A stretch of 56,746 bases of DNA from DASPLX01 sp035627375 (GCA_035627375.1 DASPLX010000080.1:1-56746), one strand, 5' to 3'; shown: positions 7,624 to 16,496, counted from the stretch's first letter. Program-made: numbers and translations. The notes: generated by a model not told the origin, from the letters alone.

Positions 7624-8328
7624 TCAGTCCGCCGCATGCTTGGGCGGCACGGCCGGCCCGGGATCGGCGCCGTCGGCGCGCACGAAGCTATAGGTGAAGT
7701 GATTGCGCAGCAGATCGTACTTCTTGCCGCCGAATTCGCCGGCGCTCTTGTCGACATGCAGTACATGCATGACGTATTGCCCGCGCCATGGCGTATTGAT
7801 CTCGACCTGGCCTTGCGCGTTGGTCTGGTGTTCCTGGCGCCAGGTGTTCGGGGCGATCACTTCGATCTTGGTACGCGCCAGCGGCTGGCCGCGATACAGC
7901 AGCGTGTAACCGTTGCCGCCGCGGCTCACGACGTCGAGCGGCAGCGCCGCCGAGGAATTGGAAGACGGTTGGCCATGGCGCGCGTAATAGTTCGATTTGG
8001 CGAATCCGAGTCCGCTCTTGCTCATGTCGCGCACGTCGAACGATTCGTCGACGACGGCGATCGCATGCGCGCCTCCCGTCGCGATCGCGAAATGATCGCC
8101 GGCGCGCGTCAGCGCCGCTTCGCTGCGCTTGCCGCCGGCATCGATCGCATAGGCTTTCGGCGCCTTGAAACTGTCGAGCTTGCCGGGGCTCTTTTCCTTG
8201 ACCTGCGCATCGGCTTCGCCGAAATAGAGCTTGCCGTTGCCGCCGGCCGATTCCAGCCAGAGATAGTGGGCGTGGGCGTTTGCCGAAAACAGCAAGGCGC
8301 CGGCGGCCGCCAGGGTTGTCATTCTCAT
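7624..8328 (-). CDS. DUF4198-type periplasmic protein
   Basis: The 234-residue product has a clear signal peptide (MRMTTLAAAGALLFSANAHA, cleaved before HYLWLES). It matches the DUF4198 family, found with nickel, cobalt or iron transport genes and thought to act in the periplasm. The start at 8328 is preceded by a strong AAGGAGA ribosome site; longer in-frame starts upstream lack one. The mature N-terminal His followed by YLW is typical of the family, and a Gly/His-rich C-terminus ends PAVPPKHAAD. It is the first gene of a two-gene operon with the PepSY membrane protein. The function is not established. Confidence 0.8.
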   Translation of the reverse strand: MRMTTLAAAGALLFSANAHAHYLWLESAGGNGKLYFGEADAQVKEKSPGKLDSFKAPKAYAIDAGGKRSEAALTRAGDHFAIATGGAHAIAVVDESFDVRDMSKSGLGFAKSNYYARHGQPSSNSSAALPLDVVSRGGNGYTLLYRGQPLARTKIEVIAPNTWRQEHQTNAQGQVEINTPWRGQYVMHVLHVDKSAGEFGGKKYDLLRNHFTYSFVRADGADPGPAVPPKHAAD

Positions 8329-8516
8329 GCGGTTCTCCTTAGAAGTGATGGCGGCGGCGATCCGCTGGCGATCGAGCTGGTCGTCGATGCGCTGTCGCAG
8401 ATCCGGTCCCGCGATCCGGTAGCCCGTCGGCTGGCTAGGTCGGAACGACGCTTGGCTGGCTGAGACTGTGATGAAGAGCGGCGGCACGAATGGCCGCCGT
8501 GGTGCAGAACGGATGC

Positions 8517-8538
8517 GCCGTCCGCGGCGGCGGACGGC
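8517..8538 (-). terminator. Hairpin downstream of the peroxiredoxin gene
   Basis: GCCGTCCGC and GCGGACGGC form a 9-base-pair GC-rich stem around a GGCG loop, 9 bases beyond the peroxiredoxin stop. There is no U tract, so it may be a weak terminator or an RNA-stabilising hairpin. Confidence 0.45.
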
Positions 8539-8547
8539 GAACCGGAA

Positions 8548-9066
8548 TTACGCGTTGAGCAGCTTCTCGCCCGGCTGCCAGCCGCAGGCGGTCAGGCCGC
8601 CGGCTTGCAGGGCCTTGAGAGTGCGCAGCGTTTCTTCGGTCGAGCGGCCGACGTTGGCGCTGTTGATCGTGATGGACTCGATCACGCCTTCCGGATTGAC
8701 GATGAAGGTCGCGCGGTTGGAGAAGCCTTCCGGCGACAGGATGCCGCAGGCTTGCGACAGTTCGCGGTTCAGATCGCCGATCAGCGGGAATGCCAGCTTG
8801 CCGAGGCCGTTCTCGGTCCAGGCCTTGTGCGAGTACACGGAGTCGACGGAGGCGCCGAGCACGACGGTGTTGGCCTTTTCGAATTCCGATGCCAGCTTGT
8901 TGAAGCCCTGGATTTCGGTCGGGCAGACGAAGGTGAAGTCGAGGGGGTAGAAGAACAGCACGACCCACTTGCCGCGGAAATCCGACAGCTTGAGATCGGC
9001 GAATTCGCCGTTCGGCATCAGGGCCTGGCCTTTGAACTCGGGCAGAGTTTGTCCTACGGTCAACAT
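8548..9066 (-). CDS. Peroxiredoxin (AhpC/TSA family, typical 2-Cys)
   Basis: The 172-residue thioredoxin-fold protein reduces hydrogen peroxide and organic hydroperoxides in the cytoplasm. The peroxidatic cysteine is Cys48 in DFTFVCPTEIQGF, preceded by the conserved Pro41. The resolving cysteine is Cys161 in GGLTACGWQPGE, which makes this a typical 2-Cys enzyme. It is shorter than E. coli AhpC (187 residues). No ahpF is next to it, so the reductant probably comes from elsewhere. It lies among iron-handling genes on the same strand. The neighbouring tonB gene ends 131 bases upstream, so co-transcription is possible but not shown. Confidence 0.93.
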   Translation of the reverse strand: MLTVGQTLPEFKGQALMPNGEFADLKLSDFRGKWVVLFFYPLDFTFVCPTEIQGFNKLASEFEKANTVVLGASVDSVYSHKAWTENGLGKLAFPLIGDLNRELSQACGILSPEGFSNRATFIVNPEGVIESITINSANVGRSTEETLRTLKALQAGGLTACGWQPGEKLLNA

Positions 9067-9197
9067 GATTCTTCCTTTCTTAAGATGATTACCGGGCGGA
9101 TGCCCGGGCGATGATTCGTAGAGGTCGGACCGATCGGCCGTGCGACGGTTCCGACGCGGCGCGCATTATACGCGGAGTCGCGCGTTCCTTCCCGCGA

Positions 9198-9866
9198 TCA
9201 GTCGAGCGCGAAGTCGACCGGCACGACGACATAGACGGGAATCGCGCGGCCATCCTCGATGTAGGGATTGAACAACGCACGCATGACGGCGGCGCGCGCC
9301 GCATCGTCGAGGCGTGGATGGCCGGAGCTGCGTTGCAGCTCGACGCGTTCCGCGCGGCCTTTTTCGTTCACCAGCACGCGCAGCAAGACCTTGCCTTGTT
9401 CGCCGAGGCGGCGCGACAACGGAGGATAGTCGGCTTGTGGCGGCTGCAGGTACTGGACGCCGGAAACCGGTTTCGGAACCGCCGGCGCGGGCGCGGCCGA
9501 GGTCGCCGAGGGCGCTATGGGGGGCGGTTCCTGGGGAGTCGCGGTCGTCGTCATGACCGGCACGGTGATATCCGGCGCGGCGGCGGGCACGATCGTCGGC
9601 ACCGTCAACTTGGGCAACTGCACGGATTTCGCCGGCTCGGGCAGCCGTGCGGGACGCGCCGGTTCGCCGCGGATCAGCGTCGCGAACACGGCTTCGGGAA
9701 TCTTGGCGGCCTGTTGCGCCATGCCGTTTTCGAGCGCATAGAAGAAGCCGACATGGAGCAGGACGATCGGCGCCAGCGTACCGAAGCGGCTGGTGCGCAG
9801 CCATTCGGCCTTCGGCCGGGCGCCGCCGAGGTCTACCTCTTTCTGATAGGGCAGGACAGCGCTCAT
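9198..9866 (-). CDS. tonB: Energy transducer TonB
   Basis: TonB couples the inner-membrane proton gradient to outer-membrane receptors for iron complexes and cobalamin. The 222-residue product has a short cytoplasmic N-terminus and a single membrane anchor (about residues 28-46, TLAPIVLLHVGFFYALENG). A Pro-rich periplasmic linker follows (about 70-140). The C-terminal TonB domain (about 145-222) includes YPPLSRRLGEQGKVLLRVLV and the YxEDG-like IPVYVVVPVDFALD end. The start at 9866 places the anchor correctly. It lies just after bfd; exbB and exbD are not in the window. Confidence 0.9.
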   Translation of the reverse strand: MSAVLPYQKEVDLGGARPKAEWLRTSRFGTLAPIVLLHVGFFYALENGMAQQAAKIPEAVFATLIRGEPARPARLPEPAKSVQLPKLTVPTIVPAAAPDITVPVMTTTATPQEPPPIAPSATSAAPAPAVPKPVSGVQYLQPPQADYPPLSRRLGEQGKVLLRVLVNEKGRAERVELQRSSGHPRLDDAARAAVMRALFNPYIEDGRAIPVYVVVPVDFALD

Positions 9867-9877
9867 CGTCCGGCCTG

Positions 9878-10087
9878 TTACGCGGCCAGCGCCGCGAATT
9901 CGAACATGCCGGGTTTGGCCGCTTCGTCCAGGCACTCGCGCAAGACTTGCTTGGCGCAGGCGTGGCATTTGCCGCAGCAGGTACCGACGTCGAGATGCGT
10001 GCGCAATTCCACCATCGAAGTCATGCCGGCATCGACGGCCTTGCGGATCTTGCGGTCGGACACGTTGTTGCAGACACAAACGATCAT
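9878..10087 (-). CDS. bfd: Bacterioferritin-associated ferredoxin
   Basis: Bfd is a small [2Fe-2S] protein that reduces the mineral core of bacterioferritin and so releases stored iron. The 69-residue product begins MIVCVCNNVSDRKI and has the four cluster cysteines in a CxC (residues 4 and 6) plus CCxxC arrangement (GTCCGKCHAC, about 37-44). It carries two further cysteines nearby. It sits between hemP and tonB on the same strand, downstream of a Fur box, as expected for a gene induced by iron starvation. The partner bfr is about 3 kb away. Confidence 0.93.
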   Translation of the reverse strand: MIVCVCNNVSDRKIRKAVDAGMTSMVELRTHLDVGTCCGKCHACAKQVLRECLDEAAKPGMFEFAALAA

Positions 10088-10141
10088 CGATGCACCTTGA
10101 GACGGATAAAGTTGTTCGGTTTCGTGCGATCCCGGCGCGTA

Positions 10142-10339
10142 TTACGCCGTCAGGATCAGCTTGTTCAATTGCGTCAAACGCAGCCGGTAGATCCGGCCTT
10201 CATGATCGATCTCGACTTCGCGCCCTTGCCGGAACAGCTCGCGGCTCATGATGCGAGCCGTGGTTTCGCCGGCCGAGGCTTCGGCAACGCGGACGCTCTG
10301 CTCGCGTTTCGTGCTCTTGCCGGAAGTTTCGGTTGTCAT
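10142..10339 (-). CDS. hemP: Hemin uptake protein HemP
   Basis: The 65-residue protein ends with the family signature GRIYRLRLTQLNKLILTA, preceded by ISRELF-like residues. HemP/HmuP proteins in betaproteobacteria are Fur-controlled and help express or operate heme uptake. In many relatives the next gene is a TonB-dependent heme receptor; here it is bfd and then tonB, and no receptor is present. A Fur-like box sits directly upstream. This is the first gene of the hemP-bfd-tonB unit. Confidence 0.9.
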   Translation of the reverse strand: MTTETSGKSTKREQSVRVAEASAGETTARIMSRELFRQGREVEIDHEGRIYRLRLTQLNKLILTA

Positions 10340-10353
10340 GATCTTAATGTTTT

Positions 10354-10380
10354 TGCAAATGAGAACAATTCGTATTTAGA
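10354..10380 (-). promoter_or_regulatory. Candidate Fur box before hemP
   Basis: The AT-rich stretch GCAAATGAGAACAATTCG and its flanks resemble the Fur consensus with tandem NATNAT units. It lies 16 to 41 bases upstream of the hemP start, where a repressor would block transcription of hemP-bfd-tonB. Confidence 0.6.
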
Positions 10381-10486
10381 TTATTCTTGATTTCGATCCG
10401 GAACGCAAGATCTTTTTGCAGGTGATGTCAGCATTCATTTATTGGTCCGGCCATAGTTTGTCGACTATGAATTTCCGATTTTCACT

Positions 10487-10915
10487 GTGGCTGGGAATGT
10501 GAATGGAGCAGAACTTGCCGGTGTGCACGGTGAGCGCCTTGAGTCGCCAAGCATCAGATGCAAAGTGTTTCGTCCTTACGAGGATCGACCGGAAGAGGGC
10601 TCGTGGATCAACTGCCATGCCTACGAGGAAGCGGCGCAATTGCGGCAGGAAGGTATGGCGACCTCGGTGATCGCGCGGGCCGCAGGCTTGGGGCGGCGTA
10701 CGTTACACGGATAGTTGGGCACCGGCGGCTTTCGGAACGAGCCGCGTGGCTGCCGATCCTGCCGTCGCAACAGGTCCGGAGCCTGGTCGAGGCCGAGCTC
10801 GGATTGAACGGCCTGCGGGAGTCGGCGAAGTGTCCGGGGTGGCAGGACGTCACCACAATTCATCCGCAATTCTTCCATGATTTGTTCACATTGGCAGGCC
10901 ACCATGTGCCTTAGC
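10487..10915 (+). pseudogene. Decayed ISL3-like transposase remnant
   Basis: One plus-strand reading frame gives YEEAAQLRQEGMATSVIARA followed by AGLGRRTLHG, then a TAG stop (about 10712), and continues LGTGGFRNEPRG. This matches the helix-turn-helix part of ISL3-family transposases (R-YEEV-LH-EG-S--AIAR-LGLSRKTV-RWL-AG-FPER), with the stop in place of the Trp codon. A second fragment in another frame, GWQDVTTIHPQFFHDL (about 10837-10884), resembles the following 'W-EGC-N--QL--EL' region. So at least one stop and one frameshift are present. The ends of the element were not found. The remnant sits between the iron cluster and the RTX gene. Confidence 0.45.
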
Positions 10916-11097
10916 GTCGATCAGCCAAGCAGTGGAGTCGTTGCCGGTTGACGCAGCGGAACCGCTCCAGGCAGGCATGGCGCAAGTCTGAAGAATGGTC
11001 TTCCGGGCCGGGATGGCTGGAAGCAAGACTATTTACCTGTTCCTAATCGATATCTGCTGCTCGACGTCTAGCCTTTCTTTGAAAAATGGAGATTGAT
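10916..11097. other. Upstream region of the RTX gene, no gene seen
   Basis: No coding sequence was found. The only clear signal is the ribosome site GGAG at about 11088-11091, which supports the RTX start at 11098. No convincing promoter or terminator was recognised. Confidence 0.35.
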
Positions 11098-14043
11098 ATG
11101 GCATCACGGACACATACGTATAACGTAGATAACAATTCGACTTACAACCACGAAGGTTCCAAGGACTACAATCCTCTGAATACTTACTATGAGAATTTCC
11201 ACGTTACCTATAACTTCAATCTGAATTCCGTTTCAGGCGGTTCGGCGACTGCCAATGTCGATTACTCGATCGAGAACGGCTTTGGTTCATACGAGGCTTG
11301 GTTTGAAACGATCAACGTGACCGGGGGCGCCGGGAACGATACATTTAACCTGTATTACCTGGCCGACGAAGGTTCTCCGTCGGACTGGACCGGAAACATC
11401 AGCATGGGAGACGGCGACGACCATGTCTACATGGCGGAAACCAGCGGAAAGAGCAATTACGGCAAAGATACGATCTCGCTCGGCAACGGAGACGATTATG
11501 CGTATGCGGGCGAAGCCAACGACTACCTGAGCGGCGGGAGCGGGGACGATACCATCGACGGTGGTTCGGGTACCGATACGCTTGACGGAGGAGACGGTGA
11601 CGACATTATCTTCGTCGGTCAGGATGACAACGCGGATGGCGGAGCGGGCGACGATATCTTCTACGTCGGCTTGACGAACGGGAATATCTCAACGGTCACA
11701 GGCGGAGACGGCTCGGATCTGTTCAGCCTCGATACGGATTTGTATGTCACATCGGACGGTTCGAATCCGGTGAGCGATGTGGATTGGGGCAGCGTTGTCG
11801 CGGGATCTGTCGCCAATAACGGTACCAACAAATTCCTGACCTATCTGACGACGGGCGTAGTATCAGCCACATCGTCATGGAATCCGTTCGTCAGCATAGG
11901 CATATCCTTGGGTTCCACGATGATCGGCACCCTGGTCACTGCGCTGGCAAAAGACAAGACAGGTTCCACATCCACGCTTGTGGACGGCACTTATACGCTG
12001 GTCGAAGACTTCGATCCGATGACGGACGCCATCAATTTCACATCCAGCACCAATTCCGCGTTTACCGTCGTAGCCAATACCGCGTCCGGTAGCGGGGTCG
12101 CCGTCGAAGTGACGGACGGGAATAGCGACCGGCGCGCTTTGATCTACCTGTCGACGGACTTCGTCGATCTGTTCAAAAACAGCAATGGAACGGTCGACAA
12201 CGTATTGCTGCAGAATGCCGTGAATACCTATCTTGGCGCCGGATTGTCGATCACCAAGGACGGCGTGGTCACGAACGGGTATACCTACACCGATGCCGCG
12301 TTCGCCAGCGCCGGCTATACCGATTCGGATGGCGGCGCACTGACCGTTTCCGATTTCGGCGTGGACGACAGCAATACCTACAAGTTCGTCTGGGGATCTT
12401 TCGCGGGGCAGACCCTTTCCGCTTCCAGCGCGACGACGAAGGTGGCGGGAACGGCCTTTTCGGACGTGCTGACCGCGACCAGCATGACCGAGTACGATGC
12501 CGACGCCCTGGCCTCCGTCCACGCCAATACGCAGGTCAGCCTGCACGGCGGCGGCGGGGCCGACGTCCTGATCGGCGGCGCGGCACGGGATTATCTGAAT
12601 GGAGGCGATGGAGACGACCACCTGTTCGGCCTGGGCGGGATCGATACGATGGCGGGTGGCAATGGCGCCGACGCGTTTCATATCGCGACGGAGTGCCTGA
12701 GCGACGATCAGAGCAACAGCACCGTCGACAGCGCCAACGAGTCGGATGGCCTAATAGCCGACTTCGGCAATCTCGACGCGATCTGGATCGATAACGCCGA
12801 TGTGGCGGCAAGCGATGTTTCGATCACTCAGAGCGGCAGCAACGTCACGGTGAGCATCGCCAAGTACGGCATCGACTATACGGTGACACCTGGAACGAAT
12901 GTCACGTTGACGGCCTCCAGCTTCGCCGTCAGAACGGACAGCGATACCGGCAACGTCTACATTACGAGCACGAGCGGCATTTCCGCCACAGGATCATCGG
13001 GCGGATATGGAAACGACACGCTTGCCGCCGGCAGCGCCTCTTCCACGATCTACGGCGGCTATGGCAATGACACCGTCACCACGGCTTACGGCAATACGAC
13101 AATATACGGAGGCGAGGGCAACGACAACATCACCAGTTCCGCCACCAGTTCCGGCAACCAGTTGTATGGGGAAGACGGTGTCGACTACATGACCGGCGGC
13201 CAGGCGGCGGAATACATCGACGGCGGCGATGGAAACGACGGCATCTTTGCCTATCAGGAAAACGATACCGTCTATGGCGGTTCCGGCGACGACTGGCTGG
13301 ACGGCGGCGAAGGATCGGACTTGGTGTACGGCGGCAACGGCAACGATACGGTTTACGGCGGCTGGAACACCGATACCTTGAGCGGCGGAGCGGGGAACGA
13401 CGTTTTCTACGTCAAGAATTCCGGCACCGAAAGCGGGACCCGGGACGTCATCAGCGATTTCGGGCTGACCAATGCGAACGGCAATGCCGCTCTGAACACT
13501 ACGAGAGGCATCGACAAGATCTATATCGTCGACACATCTGTCCGCGCCTCGGACATCTCCTTTAGCACGGTAAATGATTCGGACGGATCAGTCGATACCT
13601 TGATCAGTTTCGCCAACAATTCCAACTCGGTCTTGCTGGACAGTGTGAACAACGATGTCACGACATGGTCGACCTCGACGGATAGCAGCGGGCATGTGGT
13701 CATTGTCGGCCAGTCCAACTGTTTCATTACCACCGCAACGGCGGAACAATTCGGCTGGGCCGACAATTGCGGCGTGCTGACCGTGCTGCGCTGGTTCCGC
13801 GACAACGTGATGGCCGAACGTCCCGACTGGAAAGCGGATATCGAGACTTACTATCGGATCGCACCGAAGATCGTCGAGGCGACCCGGCACGACACAGCGC
13901 TGTATCAGAAGCTGTGGACGCGATTCCTGCGCAAGGCCGTCGCCGCGGTCGTGGCGGGAAAGTATCAGCGTGCCTACGATATCTACCGCAAGATGGTGGA
14001 CGATTTGGCCGCACGTCATCTCCCCGCCGACAAATTGAACTGA
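11098..14043 (+). CDS. RTX (hemolysin-type calcium-binding) repeat protein with CFI-box C-terminal module
   Basis: The 981-residue protein has no N-terminal signal peptide. It carries four or more blocks of glycine-aspartate nonapeptide repeats: about residues 75-205 (SGGSGDDTIDGGSGTDTLDG), 480-525 (GGDGDDHLFGLGG), 635-680 (YGGYGNDTVTT) and 690-770 (YGGSGDDWLDGGEGSDLVYG). Non-repeat beta-rich spacers lie between them. RTX repeats bind calcium and fold after export, usually by a type I system. The C-terminus is different: from Cys875 it reads CFITTATAEQFG, then LTVLRWFRDNVM and a helical stretch to the end. I recognise this as the CFI-box C-terminal module proposed as a sorting or processing domain. 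Start 11098 is preferred over 11086 because GGAG lies 6 bases upstream. No secretion genes are nearby; a two-component system follows. Confidence 0.88.
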   Translation: MASRTHTYNVDNNSTYNHEGSKDYNPLNTYYENFHVTYNFNLNSVSGGSATANVDYSIENGFGSYEAWFETINVTGGAGNDTFNLYYLADEGSPSDWTGNISMGDGDDHVYMAETSGKSNYGKDTISLGNGDDYAYAGEANDYLSGGSGDDTIDGGSGTDTLDGGDGDDIIFVGQDDNADGGAGDDIFYVGLTNGNISTVTGGDGSDLFSLDTDLYVTSDGSNPVSDVDWGSVVAGSVANNGTNKFLTYLTTGVVSATSSWNPFVSIGISLGSTMIGTLVTALAKDKTGSTSTLVDGTYTLVEDFDPMTDAINFTSSTNSAFTVVANTASGSGVAVEVTDGNSDRRALIYLSTDFVDLFKNSNGTVDNVLLQNAVNTYLGAGLSITKDGVVTNGYTYTDAAFASAGYTDSDGGALTVSDFGVDDSNTYKFVWGSFAGQTLSASSATTKVAGTAFSDVLTATSMTEYDADALASVHANTQVSLHGGGGADVLIGGAARDYLNGGDGDDHLFGLGGIDTMAGGNGADAFHIATECLSDDQSNSTVDSANESDGLIADFGNLDAIWIDNADVAASDVSITQSGSNVTVSIAKYGIDYTVTPGTNVTLTASSFAVRTDSDTGNVYITSTSGISATGSSGGYGNDTLAAGSASSTIYGGYGNDTVTTAYGNTTIYGGEGNDNITSSATSSGNQLYGEDGVDYMTGGQAAEYIDGGDGNDGIFAYQENDTVYGGSGDDWLDGGEGSDLVYGGNGNDTVYGGWNTDTLSGGAGNDVFYVKNSGTESGTRDVISDFGLTNANGNAALNTTRGIDKIYIVDTSVRASDISFSTVNDSDGSVDTLISFANNSNSVLLDSVNNDVTTWSTSTDSSGHVVIVGQSNCFITTATAEQFGWADNCGVLTVLRWFRDNVMAERPDWKADIETYYRIAPKIVEATRHDTALYQKLWTRFLRKAVAAVVAGKYQRAYDIYRKMVDDLAARHLPADKLN

Positions 14044-14306
14044 CAAGTCGGACCGGCGAGTGACTTCACGATTCGCGTGCCGGGAAGGTACGCGAATCGT
14101 ACCCGTCTCTCATATTTCATTCACATTTCGTCTGCATAATTCAAAAACATCCTGCCATGCGCTGCCCCTTCGTCCGGGCCCCGCATTCTGCTCCAAAGGG
14201 GGCGCGGCGATGCTCGTCGCACGCGCCGTCAGCAAGAAGGAGGCAGGCGGGTATGCATGTACTTGCTTGCATTCACGTTCGGGCTGGATTCGCAGCGGAG
14301 GCATCT

Positions 14307-16496
14307 ATGGAAATACGGCGTCACGTCGAGCAAGCGGCACTGCTGTTTTCGGCGCTTCTGCTGCAGTCGCCGTGCCTCGCCATGCCGATAGCGGAAATCG
14401 CTCCCGGCTTTCCCCGGTCGCCGATTTTCGAACAACTCGAATTCCTCGAAGACCGATCCCAGGCCGTCACCCTGGAGCAGGCCCGCACTTTGCGCAAAGA
14501 TAGCTTTTCCCGGATGGCCGGCTCCAACTTCGTGCGAGGATTCAGTGCGTCGGCATTCTGGTTGCGCACGACCTTGCGCAATACAGACTCGCTGCCGGTC
14601 GAATGGGTTCTCCAGCACCGGGTGGCGACAACCGATTTCGCGGAGTTCTGGGTGTTCGTGGATGGAAAGGTCGCGGAACATGCGATTGGAGGGGATCGGA
14701 CCCTCATGTCCGACAGGCAGGTTCAATTCAGATATCCGGCGATCAAGTTCACTTCTCCTCCGAACAAGGACGCCGAGGTGTATATCCGCCTCTGGAATAT
14801 CAACGCGGCAGATGTGCATTTGCGGTTCGAACTCGAGACGGGGCAGGACTTTGTCAGACAGGTCAATCTCGATCAGCTCCGGCTTGGGATACTGTATGGC
14901 ATACCTTTCGCACTTTCCTTCTATGCGCTGACCGGATGGTTCGTATCGCTCGACAGGAGATTTGCGCTATACGGGTTATATACGCTTGCGATCGTGGGGA
15001 CATGGGCGGGGGTCAACGGCCAATTGTCGGAATTTTTGCCGTTCGATTCACCCAAGCTCGCCAATGATCTGCTGCATATATTCGTCTTTCTTTCCATCAT
15101 CTTCTCGCTCAAGTTCGCACGTACGTTTTTGCATGTACGCCGGCTGCTTCCCAGAATCGACGCATCTTTTACAGTGATCATCTGGATAGCGTCCTGCGGA
15201 ATACTGCTGCGGATGCTGGGTGTATTCAGTCCGGTGACCTTGCTGTCCATCGCCCTCATGTTTTCAAGCGTACTGACGCCGATTGTCGCGTGGCTGGTCT
15301 ATCGCCAAGGCGTGCTTTATGCGCGCTGGTATTTGTTCGCTCAGATTCTTTATGTCATGACTATTGCCACAGGCCTGATCGGAACAAGGCTGGGCTGGTT
15401 TTCGTATAGCACTATCATTTACGCGCAAGTTGCCTTTCTCGGCGAACTGCTGTTTCTGGCGGTCGCTCAGCATGACCGGGTTCGTTTGCTTCAGCATGAG
15501 CGGCACTCGGCGGAAAGACGTTACCAGAAAGAACTGCAGAGACGCATTCAGCTCTTGGACATGCAAGTCGAAGAGCGCTCGAGGAGCTTGAATCAAGCGC
15601 GCCTACGGAGTCAATTCCTGGACGAAGCCAGGGCGGTCACGAAACTTGTCGCGTCCGGGGATTTCAGTGTACGCATGACCAGCTCAAACGATGTGGAAAT
15701 GAATGAATTGGCATGCAGCGTCAACACGATGACGAAGTCTCTCGCGAAACTGGACAACGCGCGCCGCCTCTGGATTGCTGAAGTCAGCCACGAGTTGCGC
15801 ACTCCGCTTAGCATTTTGCGCGGCGAGATCGAACTGTTGCGAGGCGGATTTCAAAAGCTGGATCGCTGCGCCATTGAATCCTTGTATGAAGAGACGGTTC
15901 ATCTTTCGCGGCTGATCAACGATCTTCACGACCTGGCCGTCAGTTGCTCTCGAAATCTTTCCTGTCATTTCACGGAATGGGACTTCTGCTCCCTGTTGCG
16001 GAAAATAGGAAAGCGATATCGGAAACAGGCAAATAAGAAGGGAATCGCGCTAAAAACTTTTATTCCGGATGGCGATATGCGCGTCAGATGGGATAAAGGG
16101 CGGATTCGGCAGCTCTTGGAGAATCTCTTGCTCAACAGTCTTCACTATACCGATGCCCCAGGTTGCATTGAAATCCATGTCGAATCCGCCGGCTGTAATG
16201 CAAGGCTGTTGGTCCAAGATTCGGCTCCGGGAATAGACTCCGAAGACATGGATCGACTATTCGAGCCGTTTTTCCGCAGCCGTACCGCACGGTCTTCGAG
16301 AAGAGACGGTAGCGGCCTCGGTCTTGCTGTTTGCGCGGCGATCGTCAGGGCGCACGGGGGACGAATAAGCACGAGTGAAGCGTCGATCGGCGGCGTTTCC
16401 ATCACAATTGAAATGGCTCTTCGTCCGGATGGCGCCGATGATGGACGCGGTTTGCATCCGGCTTCCGACGGGAGAAAAGCGAATGGGAAAATCTAA
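14307..16496 (+). CDS. Hybrid-architecture sensor histidine kinase: 7TMR-DISM sensor plus BaeS-like kinase core
   Basis: The 729-residue protein has a signal-like N-terminus (ALLFSALLLQSPCLA). A periplasmic 7TMR-DISM extracellular domain follows (about 30-170, with FWLRTTLRN and WVLQHRVATTDFAEFWVFVD). Seven membrane helices span about 180-385, then a coiled coil (about 390-430). The HisKA helix contains His495 in AEVSHELRTPLSILRGEIE, and the ATPase has an N-box (LLENLLLNSLHYT), DSAPGIDSEDMDRLFEPF and GSGLGLAVCAAIV. The kinase core resembles BaeS, but BaeS itself has a simple two-helix sensor. The start at 14307 has GGAG 6 bases upstream. It overlaps the response regulator gene by 14 bases. 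7TMR-DISM domains are thought to sense carbohydrates or small ligands. Confidence 0.9.
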   Translation: MEIRRHVEQAALLFSALLLQSPCLAMPIAEIAPGFPRSPIFEQLEFLEDRSQAVTLEQARTLRKDSFSRMAGSNFVRGFSASAFWLRTTLRNTDSLPVEWVLQHRVATTDFAEFWVFVDGKVAEHAIGGDRTLMSDRQVQFRYPAIKFTSPPNKDAEVYIRLWNINAADVHLRFELETGQDFVRQVNLDQLRLGILYGIPFALSFYALTGWFVSLDRRFALYGLYTLAIVGTWAGVNGQLSEFLPFDSPKLANDLLHIFVFLSIIFSLKFARTFLHVRRLLPRIDASFTVIIWIASCGILLRMLGVFSPVTLLSIALMFSSVLTPIVAWLVYRQGVLYARWYLFAQILYVMTIATGLIGTRLGWFSYSTIIYAQVAFLGELLFLAVAQHDRVRLLQHERHSAERRYQKELQRRIQLLDMQVEERSRSLNQARLRSQFLDEARAVTKLVASGDFSVRMTSSNDVEMNELACSVNTMTKSLAKLDNARRLWIAEVSHELRTPLSILRGEIELLRGGFQKLDRCAIESLYEETVHLSRLINDLHDLAVSCSRNLSCHFTEWDFCSLLRKIGKRYRKQANKKGIALKTFIPDGDMRVRWDKGRIRQLLENLLLNSLHYTDAPGCIEIHVESAGCNARLLVQDSAPGIDSEDMDRLFEPFFRSRTARSSRRDGSGLGLAVCAAIVRAHGGRISTSEASIGGVSITIEMALRPDGADDGRGLHPASDGRKANGKI

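Noticed and set aside
11098..14043. RTX protein as a pore-forming toxin
   Set aside because: There is no hydrophobic pore domain and no acyltransferase or type I secretion gene nearby; only the calcium-binding repeats are shared with toxins.
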